From: Coenobita brevimanus
Lineage: Eukaryota > Arthropoda > Malacostraca > Decapoda > Coenobitidae
Assembly (NCBI GenBank): GCA_032717465.1
Contig: CM064657.1
Coordinates: 23,153,848-23,217,847, forward strand
DNA length: 64,000 nucleotides
Direction: 5' to 3'
Positions 32,704 to 43,217 of this stretch are shown here, piece by piece; within the stretch, counting starts at the first letter, position 1; every line of letters begins with the position of its first letter. The translations under genes and the position numbers were made by a program. The notes under the pieces were generated by a model, which saw only the letters and a list, made by a program, of their open reading frames with translations, did no database searches and was not told where the DNA came from.

Positions 32704-33474
32704 ACATTTAAATTTAATGCTTACCATTATTTGTTGCTTGATTAGAGTAATTCGGTGTTGTAAGGTTGGTTATTTTTTCAGGATGATATTTTAATTTAGG
32801 ACGTATTCTAGATGCAGTAATAGTCAGACAGCTGGAATAAGGCACGTATTGTTCCTGTTCGTTGGAAATTTGTTTTGAATATTATCGAGAACGCAAAAAA
32901 TATACAGAATACATTCATGCTTCGTGTTGTATGTAGTGGTGGACTGGTGGTTGGTATCTCCCTGCTCGGGTATGCCATGAAATACTCTTGCTGTTGCCAT
33001 TGTGCCGCAGCCAAACCAATGTATCTGGTCTCCAGTCATCAAGAAATGTGACAGTCAAACAGTAACAAAGTGATGGCTTGAGGTGGCACGCAACATCCTT
33101 TTCTGTTGGCCTGTCAGTAAAACAAGGACAGCTGGGCCTCAGGAAACGGGCTGAGTATTCAGTGTCAAGAGTCTTGTCCACTAAAAGAAACTATTATTCC
33201 AAAATTTATCAAACGTTGATTGGTAAGAACAATAATGTGAAAGTTAATGTGGCCAGCAAGTCCTCAGTAGCTTCAGTAGGCAGCGAAGGTGTGTGCGGGA
33301 ATGTTTAACGTCTTGACGCTGGGGTTTCGTTGTCTTGCCACTCCCCTCCTCCCTCACCGCGCCTCCTCTACCTTCGGCTGACAAGCATTGCACCTGTCTT
33401 GTCACCCAGGAGTACTGGAACACTAAACTCTACTCTTCTTGCTATTTGCCTTAAGGAGCACTGGAGCCTTTACT
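32704..33474. other. Unassigned stretch
   Basis: No gene is recognised; short open frames overlap on both strands without features. Confidence 0.5.
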
Positions 33475-33573
33475 TTAACACATTCATTACCAAAGGTCTC
33501 ACCACACCTAAATAAAATGGGCAGCGAATAGCAGAACCATGCTAGAAATATAGGAAACAGTTGAAGGGTCTAA
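33475..33573. mobile_element. TTAA-type inverted-repeat element, decayed (99 bp)
   Basis: It starts TTAACACATTCATTACC and ends TTGAAGGGTCTAA. The interior AAAGGTCTCACC...AAATAAAATGGGCAGCG aligns with the AGAGGTCTC...core of the family. Confidence 0.4.
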
Positions 33574-33819
33574 CGAAGATTGTATCTAACCTTGTCATAT
33601 AAGATGTCTTCCCAGTCTTAAGTGAACCGTTATAGCAGTGGCAGTAGTATACTAAAGTGACGTCATTATAGTTTAGTGGCGAAGGTGCCACTTTTTTTTT
33701 TCCAGTAGTTAAGATTACTGCAACAGCTGCGTAGATTGACTCCCTTGATGGGTAGCCAGTGTACTGGTCATGCAGTTATATTTAGCAGTAATCAGCGACG
33801 CTTCAGTTAGGGTTAGTAA

Positions 33820-33823
<4 letters not shown>
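33574..33823. other. Unassigned spacer
   Basis: Nothing is recognised; a T run lies near 33693-33702. Confidence 0.5.

Positions 33824-33907
<84 letters not shown>
33824..33907. repeat. (AT)n microsatellite at R2 left edge
   Basis: This is an uninterrupted AT run of about 84 bases that abuts R2 copy 2, as the AT run at 10448-10535 abuts copy 1. Confidence 0.97.
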
Positions 33908-33913
<6 letters not shown>

Positions 33914-34200
33914 TTGTCACTGTGACTGTCCTCTATGAAAATCGAGGGGAATGCATATAGATCTCTCTCAGCAGCTCTTGACAGGTTTAACTTTATACCA
34001 CGAATTTAATGGTGTACAATATATTTGGATGAAGTGGCGCTCCTGATGGCCAAGAGTAGACTTAATGAGAAATGATCAAGTCAGCACGGCATAATCATTT
34101 CAGACAGGCGGAAACATGGTAGAGTTAACGCATTTTTTTTTTTCTTAACCTCTACAACCATTTCATTATTAGCTACAACGGGTCAGATGGATGAACGGAT
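33908..34200 (+). repeat. Dispersed repeat R2, copy 2
   Basis: It shares TGACTGTCCTCTATGAAAAT, CAGCTCTTGACAGG, AAGTGGCGC, CTGATGGCCAAGA, GATCAAGTCAGC and TTTCATTATTAGCTACAAC with 10540-10790. It carries a 20-30 base insertion near 34090-34115. It ends in GGATGGGGTGGGTGGG sequence followed by another AT run. Confidence 0.65.
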
Positions 34201-34262
34201 TGATGGAGTGGGCAGTGCGGATGGGGTGGGTGGGCAGAGATTGTGGGTGGAAGGGTAGTGGG

Positions 34263-34263
<1 letters not shown>

Positions 34264-34322
<59 letters not shown>
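34264..34322. repeat. (AT)n microsatellite
   Basis: This is an uninterrupted AT run of about 59 bases. Confidence 0.97.
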
Positions 34323-34325
<3 letters not shown>

Positions 34326-35070
34326 ACACTCACCTCAGACTCTTCCACCAAATACTCCATTTATATAAACATGAAAGAGTGACATATATCCATGTTAGTA
34401 GTTGACACCGGAAAGAATAGTGGAACATAAGAAAACACTCACTCAAGATCGAAGAGAAACATGCACACAAGACTACTTTGTTGGCATGACTTCGCACGGA
34501 TCCCAGTGTGTATGGTGGTAGGCAAAACCGGTTCTTGTGTACATCATAGTTGAAAGTCAGAAATGTGAGACTTAAGGAGCAGTTCGTCATAACAAAGTCG
34601 AGACTTTGTTAGGTCGAAATCATAAGCTGCTGAGATAGCGGTTTGCTATGTGTAGCACTTATGAGTTTTGAAAACTGAAGAACACAAAAAAAAAAAAAAA
34701 GAAAGAAAAGAAAAGCAGAGAAAAGACGTAACGAAAAATCTAAAATTAGTACGATATTTTTCTTAAATGTTTTCGGCGAGAAGTCAACTGATTAATATCG
34801 TTTTAGGAATTATTTACCACTTCTTTTTACTGTGGACGAGGACAACAGGGGTTACAGGACATGTTGCCTTACCACACCATCCTGTAAATAAACACCACCA
34901 CCGCCGCCAGCAGCATGGAAAAATCCAACAGTACGATAGAGAAACGCGCAAGTGGTCGTCACCACTAGAACGTTGCGTTTTTCCAGTTGCAAGGTAACGC
35001 AGCGTTATAATACCTTTCATTTCTGGCGTGAGAGCCTTGTTTCCTGCCGTTGGTCTTGTTAGGGTTTCCC
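34323..35070. other. Unassigned stretch
   Basis: No gene is seen. An A-rich run lies at 34686-34700, followed by GAAAG-type sequence. Confidence 0.5.
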
Positions 35071-35484
35071 GTGTCATATGCACGGAGTGACTTCATGCTG
35101 GAAGTTACCGTTCCCTTCTCTATTAAGCGTAAATTAACCTAACCGGACCAAACCTAACCTTATTCTAGATCAACTTGACCTAAATAAACCTAAATTAAAC
35201 TAATCTTAATTCACGAAATGACTAACTTAACAATCTGCCTGTAACATACATATACTGTATATCTTTATTTATATATATCCATATATTGACCTATAGTTAC
35301 CTGCAGGTCGACAAGACATCCAACTATCTTCCTGACATGTATTTCATACAGCGTTGTTGATAAATGGCACAAATTTTGAGATAACATGCGGATATTTTCA
35401 AAACAGAAGCTAAACGGCTACTCGGCGCATGCGCACTGAGCGGAACGGTAACTTCCAGCACAAGTCACTCCGTGCATACGACAC
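35071..35484. mobile_element. Non-autonomous DNA element with ~43-bp terminal inverted repeats
   Basis: The left arm (35071-35115) begins GTGTCATATGCACGGAGTG and ends GGAAGTTACCGTTCCC. The right arm (35442-35484) is its reverse complement with about four mismatches. Similarity stops abruptly outside both ends. The 326-bp interior is AT-rich, includes AACCTAACC-like words, and has no open frame, so movement would need a transposase in trans. I could not fix a target-site duplication (CCC on the left, CC on the right), so the superfamily is open. Confidence 0.75.
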
Positions 35485-35984
35485 CCGCACCAAATCTGCC
35501 ACAAATATTATGCCTGCACGGTCCAAGTGGTATCTCTTTGCAAGTTCTGTATCACATCACTCATGAAGCACATCTTTCCTGTCACGAGGTCTTGATTGAC
35601 GGTGGCGAATTTGTTATTGCTGTGGTGCGTTTTGATTGAGTCCCAAGCCGCGTCCTAAGCGCTATACCAACTCGGGAGGTGTCTTTAGCTATGACTCAGA
35701 TTAGGTCGAACATAAGGAGTTATGACTCGCTTCTTTGAATTTAGGACAGACTTTCGCCTTATGACGCAGTCTTAGTGTTTTATCAGTACGGGCGAAGCCA
35801 GATTCCAGTCTTAATCACCAACATTTATCTAGGTTTGGGTACAGTTTCGAAACTGTATTCGAACAACTGCTAACCCATCAGACCGATGACTTTTTTTTTT
35901 TTAATTCATGCTGCCTCGGACCATTTAGTTCAATATAGTAAAGGTATGTGATTATGAAGGGACTTATGTAGGTTAATGCGCACT
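35485..35984. other. Unassigned stretch
   Basis: No gene or repeat is supported; a T run lies near 35890-35900. Confidence 0.5.
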
Positions 35985-36077
35985 GTCTCTAGTTCAGAAA
36001 GCGCCTCTTAAGCAAAATAAAATCGTCTAGAAACAGCAGAAATAAAATATAAAATGTCGTTGTAGTGAAGGGGTTAA
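35985..36077. mobile_element. TTAA-type inverted-repeat element, right half clear
   Basis: The right end AATGTCGTTGTAGTGAAGG followed by GGTTAA closely matches the 39497-39588 copy. The interior AAATAAAATCGTCTAGAAAC matches the core. The left end is degraded. Confidence 0.5.
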
Positions 36078-36269
36078 TACGGTAGTTGTGAAATAGTTGG
36101 GAGATAAAAGTAACAGGTTCAATTGTAAGCCGAGACGCGAGGACGAGACTTATCCCAGACACTATCCAGTATTTACAGTTCTGAGTAGTGTATCCAGAAC
36201 ATACGGTGCAGTGGTAATACAAGACAAGGTGACACATCCAGGGATCTGATGGCCCAGAACAGATCAGTT

Positions 36270-36545
36270 CAATTGAAGGCGAGGTTACACAGGCTTACCC
36301 AAACGGTGAACTATGTAGAGAATGAGAATTCATATATTAGACTCGAGGGCAAGAGTACCTCATGTGACCTGGTGAGCAAAATTATGCACAGTAGCCTGAA
36401 GAGCGAGATTACATGGAACAGCTTGAAGGGTAAGATTGTTTACAGTAGTCGAAACGACGACGTTAAATACATACCTGTAGCCTGACGGGCAAATTGATGG
36501 GTATGACCTGAAAGGTGAGATTACAATTAATAGCATGAAGTCCTA
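36270..36545. repeat. Decayed minisatellite, about 27-30 bp
   Basis: Variants of AGCCTGAAGGGCGAGATTACA recur five or six times between 36380 and 36540, with weaker copies upstream. A 78-codon plus-strand frame across it is probably a by-product. Confidence 0.5.
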
Positions 36546-37530
36546 TTAGTCTAAGAGATCCTCAATCCAACTTAAAAGTAAGCCCCGCTGAGGTTCTGTC
36601 TCCGTTACCGGCCCCTGGTTTTCCTTCTGGGTGTAAGTCCCATTTCTACATCAGTGCTAGTAGTATGACCCCACTAGAGACAGGAGGTTGCTCTGGTGGC
36701 ACTGACGGAGCCTTGGAACATAGAGGTGATATCGAGGAACTGATGGTTAAAGTGTCCATGAGGAAAAAGTTAAGAAATGATGATGGTGATGAGATGCGTA
36801 ACAAGGGTGAAGGTCAGGTTGAGGAAGACGAGGAGAGGTGGTGTTGTCGTGTCGTTGTAGAGTTTAGAGAACTTGATGAGGGACGGCTGCATTTTGGAGT
36901 GCCAGCAGATAACGAAGACTGAAGGAGATCTCGGCAGATGTCGGGGATTTGTAGAGGTGATCGGAGCCTATAATAAATGCTGGCAGGTAACTGTAGTTCT
37001 GTCAGCTTAACTTGGCCCAGATTTTCGTCCTTTTGAATCTGATATCATTTAGCTTAGTTGCTATGTGTCTTTTCCATAGCACTTCTTCTAGTGTGGAGAT
37101 ATTGTTACAACTCTGCATTCAAACTGGAGAGATGGCAGTGATGGGTCAAGTTAAAGTAAAAAGAAGTAATTGTAGAACTGTTGTTGGTGGTCTGATGTGG
37201 GGAGCTAATATTTTGTTTGCGTTTTCCCTGAGCTGGTCATGGGAGGCGGGTTGATAGTTAACAGCTAAAGGGGCGACTTATTCCTCTTCACACCTTCTTC
37301 TTGTGTCCGCTGGAAGACCATGGCCCGTATTCTCGTCGGTGAAGGTGGCTCGCTAGCATCTCTTCCTTAGCGATTTGTTTGTGGATAAGGCTAGCTAACA
37401 AAAATTTTCGCGTTATATGCACAGTATTGAGATATTAGAATGATTAATGTAACAGGAGGATTAAATAAGCAAAATGGAAACAGGAGAGGAAGATGTAATA
37501 AACAAAATAAATAACTTGGGAACAGTTATT
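36546..37530. other. Unassigned stretch
   Basis: There are two short plus-strand open frames: 36665-36922 (acidic, 85 codons), and one from a TTG at 37012 to 37254 (80 codons, with an N-terminal hydrophobic stretch). Neither has a recognisable domain or supporting signals. Confidence 0.4.
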
Positions 37531-37640
37531 AGGGAGGTTCCTTAACGGACGAGAATGCGGTCCCTTGAGTTTGATTCTTGAGCCGGTCAGATTCTCAGAC
37601 AAAATTGGTTTTTCTTTGTCTTTGTTTACCCAGCAGCACA
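37531..37640 (+). mobile_element. SINE2, tRNA-derived, copy 1 (diverged)
   Basis: A B-box-like GAGTTTGATTCTTGAGCC at 37566-37583 is followed by GGTCAGATTCTCAGACAAA and TTTGTCTTTGTTTACCCAGC. The same order and sequence occur on the minus strand at 54437-54370. The A box is poorly preserved. The 3' end beyond about 37630 could not be aligned. Confidence 0.55.
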
Positions 37641-38212
37641 GCAGGGAATTCGGATGTAGGTTTGAATGTTATGTGTCGCCTTAATGACCCTTTGTGCCGT
37701 TGATAGGTATTAATTCTTTGCTTAGTCGTGGTACAATGCTTCAAGCGGGTAACAGAAAGTCCCCCCCACTTCCCATATCGAATTCCCGAGTCATCTTTTC
37801 TTTTGGGGGTACTAGGGTGGTTTGGCAGTTTTTGCAGTAAGTGTAACATGAGTAGTTATTTAGGGACAGAATTTGGGTTTCATTATGACAGAGAACACAT
37901 TTGATAACCGCATCCGCCTCAGACGTATCCACCTCCCCAACACATTCCGAAAGGTGTCCTTTATCTTTGGACACATCCCTGAGACACATATCGGATGCAT
38001 ACAGCACCTCAGACACATCATAGACGCACACCAGACAAACCATCCACATTCCCACCCGCAACACTCCATAAAAGTGACGTTCATAAAACTCTGCTGATGG
38101 AACTTGCCAGTTTCACCCTTCAAAATGGTATAGTGACTCAGTGAGTGACACAGGGGTGCACTGGATTTGCTGGCTCTGGAGGTGTGGGAAAAAGCAGACA
38201 ATTGTAGGACCG
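37641..38212. other. Unassigned stretch
   Basis: No gene is recognised. Overlapping frames of about 75-113 codons occur on both strands without features. Confidence 0.5.
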
Positions 38213-38527
38213 TGTGATTTCACCTTTATTCTGCTTTACTTCATTCTTCTCTCTTGCGGCTTCTGCGTGTTTGCTTCTCCTCTTTCTCACCACTTACTTT
38301 AGTCGATTCTTTTTTCTCCTCTACCTGTGTAGATCTCTCTGTCTTTACTATTTTCCTCCTCCTCCTCTTCCTCCTCCCCCTCCTCCTCTTTGTTCCTGTC
38401 CTCTTTTCATGTCCGTCTCTCTCTCTCTGACTCTGTCTCTGTCTGTTTCTCTGTCTTTCTGTCTGTCTGTCTGTCTCTGTCTCTCACTCTCTCTGTCTCT
38501 GTCTGTCTGTCTGTCTCTGTCTCTCAC

Positions 38528-38610
<83 letters not shown>

Positions 38611-38775
38611 CTCTCTCCCCCCTCCTTCCGTTTTGCGCATGTCTCTCTCGTCTCTTCCTTCTCCGGTTCTCATCCCTGCCCTCTTCTTTCCGTCTTGCTT
38701 CCCCTTCCCTTCCTTTCTCCCGGTCCCTTTCCTCCCTCTCCTCTTCCCTCACTCTCCCCCCCCCCGCCTCAACTT
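38213..38775. repeat. Pyrimidine-rich tract with (TCTG)n and (TCTA)n
   Basis: The plus strand is mainly C and T. At 38413-38617, CTCT, TCTG and TCTA units alternate. Ser/Leu-rich frames of up to 187 codons are compositional. Confidence 0.88.
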
Positions 38776-38922
38776 AAGGAGGGAGGGGACTATAACCACA
38801 AAGGTGGGATTTTTACTGATCCTTCCACCGCCTCTCTGGACTACGCCACTATTTTTCAGCGCATTTTTTTTTTTTTCATACACTATAACTCTACTCAGCT
38901 AGTTTATTATTTTTTTCATTCT

Positions 38923-38976
38923 CTATCATTAAAGATAGTCATAAATTCACTATCATTAAAGATAGTCATAAATTCG
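38923..38976. repeat. 27-bp direct duplication containing a palindrome
   Basis: CTATCATTAAAGATAGTCAT starts at 38923 and again at 38950. Each unit contains the inverted repeat ACTATC/GATAGT (or CTATC/GATAG) around ATTAAA. Confidence 0.85.
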
Positions 38977-39496
38977 ATTACTGTGTATCTCACACTTTAC
39001 CTATTGCTCTGTATCTTGTTTTATTGATATGTTTGAAACGTGTTGTGTTGGTATTATCTTGCGTCTTAAAAATGGTTCTTCACATACCGCCGTGGCCCGT
39101 GCATCCCCGCTCCCGTGTTTACATCCAGCGTGATAATGGAACTGTGATTTGTGTCTCGTTTGGGCTCGTTGATTTACTTTAGAGGAGTCAGGGTTGAAAA
39201 TAAGAGGTGGGTGATGTGGGTAATGAGGGGGAGGCGGAAATGAGAAAGGCAAGGACGAGAGAAATTGCGAGGAAAGGGAAAAAAATGAACCTATAATCGT
39301 AAAGGTGAGCTAGGGAAAGGGGAGAAGGGAGACCGTGGGGGCATGAAAGATAGGGAGAGAGAGAGAGGGAGAGAGAGAGAGAGATGGAAGGAAGGGTTGA
39401 ACGAGGAAGGAGAATATGGGAGAAAATGATAAAAAATGCGGTGAATATAGAGTGAAAACGATGGCGGACAAAGATAGAGTTAATGGTGATTGCCTG
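38977..39496. other. Unassigned stretch, partly purine-rich
   Basis: No gene. A GA-rich block lies at 39340-39420. Confidence 0.5.
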
Positions 39497-39588
39497 TAAC
39501 CCCTTCACGACGAGAGGCCTCCCTAAGGTGAATGAAATCGTTTGGCGGTTGCAAGAATAAAAGAAAAGTGTCGTACTGAAGGGGTTAA
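39497..39588. mobile_element. TTAA-type inverted-repeat element, best copy (92 bp)
   Basis: The left end TAACCCCTTCACGACGAGAG and the right end (read inward) TTAACCCCTTCAGTACGACA are inverted repeats. The right side ends in GGGGTTAA and the left in GTAACCCC, so TTAA with a C/G run outlines the element. The interior holds GAATGAAATCGTTTGGCGGT and GCAAGAATAAAA, shared with at least six other places in the window. The ends are piggyBac-like (TTAA next to CCC...GGG); the class is inferred. Confidence 0.65.
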
Positions 39589-39628
39589 ATTGATGGTGAA
39601 AAATATATGTAACTGCAAGAGAGAATAA

Positions 39629-39629
<1 letters not shown>

Positions 39630-39705
<76 letters not shown>
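39630..39705. repeat. (CA)n microsatellite
   Basis: This is an uninterrupted CA run of about 76 bases. Confidence 0.97.
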
Positions 39706-39709
<4 letters not shown>

Positions 39710-39949
39710 ATAGTAAGGACAAAAGAAAAAGTAGAACAGACCTTTTTATACGATATCGTACTATTGATTGTGCTTTTTCTCCGGACGATTAGGAAAGATC
39801 TCTCGAAGTGAACGGGTTAATAGAAGCTTTTTCCAGCCCCTGAGTTAGAAAAGGTCTCTCCAAAGCTGATTAAAAGTCTCGAGGTAGCATATGAATGAAA
39901 CAAAACAGAAAAATCCAGTACGTCATCTGGGGGAATGTGGATATGGGAT

Positions 39950-40480
39950 TGAGAAAGGAAAAAAGAAAAACGAGTGTGAAGGACAGAGGATGAAGGAAAG
40001 GAGAAGAGAGGGCGAGGGAAAAGAAGGCGAGGAGATAAAGGAGATAGGACCTGAGGAAGAGGAGGGAAAGATAACGATGTACAAGATTTAACAAGGAAGG
40101 GAGGGAACGAAGGAAGTTTGGAAGATGTAGGAGAGAAGGAAAGAAAGCAGCCTAGCAGAAATTGGAGAGACGAGGAGACTGGAAGAAGAGAGATTGAAGA
40201 GAAGAGAAGAAATTAGAGGAGGGGAAAGGAGAGGGGAAGAAGGAAAGGAGAGGAGAGGAAAGAAAAGGTGAGAAGAGAATAAGAAAAGAGAGGAGAAAAG
40301 AGCAGAGGGGAAAAAGGACAGGAGGGGGGGAGGAAGAGAGAGGAGAAAAGAGTAAAGGAGAGAAGGGAAAAGGAGAGGTGGGGAAAAAGAAGAGAGAGGA
40401 GGAGTGGGGAGGGAAAGAGTGGAGAGATGAGAGGAGAGGGGAAGAGGAAGAGAAGGGATGAGAAGTAAGGAAACACGAAT
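39950..40480. repeat. Polypurine-rich tract
   Basis: GAGGAGAGGGGAAGA-type sequence covers about 530 bases. Minus-strand Ser/Leu/Phe frames are compositional. Confidence 0.85.
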
Positions 40481-40589
40481 TGATAAACTGAAGATAATAC
40501 AGGTGTGTGAAGAATGAAGACTAAAGGTACAGGAAAAACTATGACTTGCAAGGAATCATGCTACGAGAGGCTGAGATAAACCCTTCACT

Positions 40590-41790
40590 AACACACGTCT
40601 GTCCTAACCCATAGCAAGAACCTCGACCCTCATAGTTGAACCGCCACCCCAGAAAACCCGTACCCGCTCAATTGAACCTCTGTCCCATCACAGTTGAAAC
40701 CCCATCCCCTCAGGTCAGCCCCGCCCCCCCAGTTAAATCCCATTCCCCAACCCCACTCCCTCACAATTCACCTCCATCCCCTCTGAGTTCAACTCCATCC
40801 CATCATAGTTCAACTCCATCCTCACAATTGAACCGCACCCTCTAACAGTTGAACCCCACTTCCTCACAGGTGAACCACACCCTCACGCTGTTGAATCACA
40901 CACCCGTCATAATTGAACCTCACTCCCTCACAATTGAACGCCACCCCTCATCCGCTAACAGTTGAACCCCACCTCCATACAGTTGAAACCCACTCTTGTA
41001 TAACTGAACCCCACCTCCTGACAGTTGAATCCCACACTCTCACAAGTGAACCCTACACCCTCACATTCGAATCCCACCTCCTCACAACTGAGCTCACCCT
41101 TCATAGTTAAATCCCGCCCCCTGAAAGTTGAACCCCACACCTTCACAATGGAAAACCACCCGCTCATAACTGAGCTCCTTCCCCTTCATTGTTGAACACC
41201 TGCCCTATCACAGTTGAGCCACACCCCCTCGCAACTGAACCCCACCCCCTGACAAATGAACCCCACTCCCCCACAATACGGCCTTCACCCCCTTCACGGT
41301 TGAACCCCCACCACTGGCCACTGAAAACCGCTTTTCTAAATTGAAATTCATCCTCTGCATTTGAACCTTCTTCCCCTATGTTAAACCCATTCCTTGTGTT
41401 CCCTGTCCCAAATGAACCCCACCCAAATGGATCCTTATCCTACTGTACCTGAACCCATAACAGAACTAAACCTCCATTTCTCCTCAGGTGAACCTAAACC
41501 CTTAAACTGAACCACACCTCACCCTGCGCTAAAATATTCCCAATTGTAATTAAACCCCTGTCTAACCTGAACCTCTTCTTCCTCTCAGTTGATCCCTGGC
41601 TCCTTCAACTGAACTCTCAGCCTAACTCGATCTTGAACGTTTTAACTTGAAGGTTTATATTAGTTGAACCCACCTAATTTTGCGTCCTCCACCCTCGCAG
41701 TAAACTCCACTCCTCACAATAGAACCTCCACCCTTCAGTTGAACCCCGGGCTTGGCTGAACCCCCCCAAGGCCCCAATGGAACCCAGGAG
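40590..41790. repeat. 24-bp minisatellite (GTTGAACCCCACCCCCTCACA)
   Basis: Units read roughly AGTTGAACCCCACCCTCACA with a period close to 24 bp, best kept at 40910-41160. The minus strand there reads as an 8-residue repeat of the form VGFNCEGV. Copies become more diverged towards 41780. Confidence 0.85.
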
Positions 41791-41799
41791 AGGGGCGTT

Positions 41800-43181
41800 A
41801 AGAGCGGAGGCAAACAGTGAGGGAGAAATAATAAATGGGGAGGACAGCACTAATTCTGGGGAGAGAGAAAATAAATATACGCCCTAAGGAGGAAGGCAGG
41901 AGTCTGGGAAGAAAGGAGGGAAGAAGGAAGGAAGGAGGGATGGGACGAAGGAAGGAGGAAGGAGAGGGGGAGAGAAATGGAAGGATTTGGGTATGAAGGA
42001 AAGGGGGGAAGAAAAGGGGAGTCTGGGATGGAATATTGAAGGCACAAAGGAAGATGGAAACGAAAAGGAGGGAAAGAAGGAAGGAAAGGTGTGAAAAGAA
42101 AGGAAGGAGGTAGGAGAGAGAGAGAGAGTATGAAAGAATTTGGAAGTTGGAAGACAGAATGGAGAGACGAAGTAAAAAGGGAGAGAAAAGAAAGGATGGA
42201 AACAGGAAGGAAAAACAGAGGGAGAAAGAGAAGGATGGAGGAAACAAAGAGGTAAGGAGAGAAACGTACAAATGGAGACAGAAGAGTAGGTAGAAGGTAC
42301 TAGGAAGAATGCCTGCGAGAGAGAATCAGGAGATGGGAGGTATGGAGGAAGGAGGGAGGGAAAAGATATGGTGGAGATGGGCATGAAAAATGGAGGCCAA
42401 GGGAAGATGGAAGTCGAAAGGAGAGAGAGAGAGAGAGAGAGAGAGAGTCTGGGGAGGAAGAATGCAGGTATGGAAAGAGGGTAAGAGAAAGAAAAGTAAT
42501 GATAACAGGGGAAGAAGGAGAGAGCGACGAGACTAGGAAGGAGGGAAGGAAAAAGGTAGGAGTCTGAGAGGGAAGAATGGAAGTAGGTGAGGAGAGAGAG
42601 AGAGGTGACTGAAAGTGGAAGGCGGGAGAGGAGAATGGGAAAAGGAGCTGATGATGATGATGATAATGATGATGATGAGTGGAGATTTAAGGGCAGAAGG
42701 GACAAAAAAGAATAAGAAAGAAATTAGAGGAGAGTGATCAGAAGAGAGATGAAAAGAGAGACATAGTGAGTCAGAATAGGCGAAAAGAGAAGAAGGAAAA
42801 AGAGTGAAAAGAGGAGGGGCAGAGAAGGGAGAAGGAATAAAAGGAGAAAAGACGAAAATCAGGAGAGAAAAAAAGACGAGAAGGAAGATGAGATATAAGA
42901 GGAAGGAACAAAGGAGGAGGAAAGAACCCGATAAAAGGAAGGAAGGAAGAAAGAAGAGAGGAGTATCGAAAGGAGAGAAAAAACAAGAGACAAATGAAGG
43001 AGAAAGGAAGAGAATCTGGAGGAGAGAAGGGGATAAGAGAAGATTAGTGAAGAGAAGAAGGGAAGCGAATAACAAGAAATGGAAGATAGAAGAGTAAGGA
43101 AGGGAAGAAAATCAAGAGAAAGAAGAGAAGAAAAGGAAAGAGTGGATGGGGGAAGAGAGGAAGGAGAAGAAAGTAAGGAGC

Positions 43182-43217
<36 letters not shown>

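Noticed and set aside
37012..37254. 80-codon frame with a signal-peptide-like start
   Set aside because: It begins at TTG, not ATG, and has no other supporting feature.
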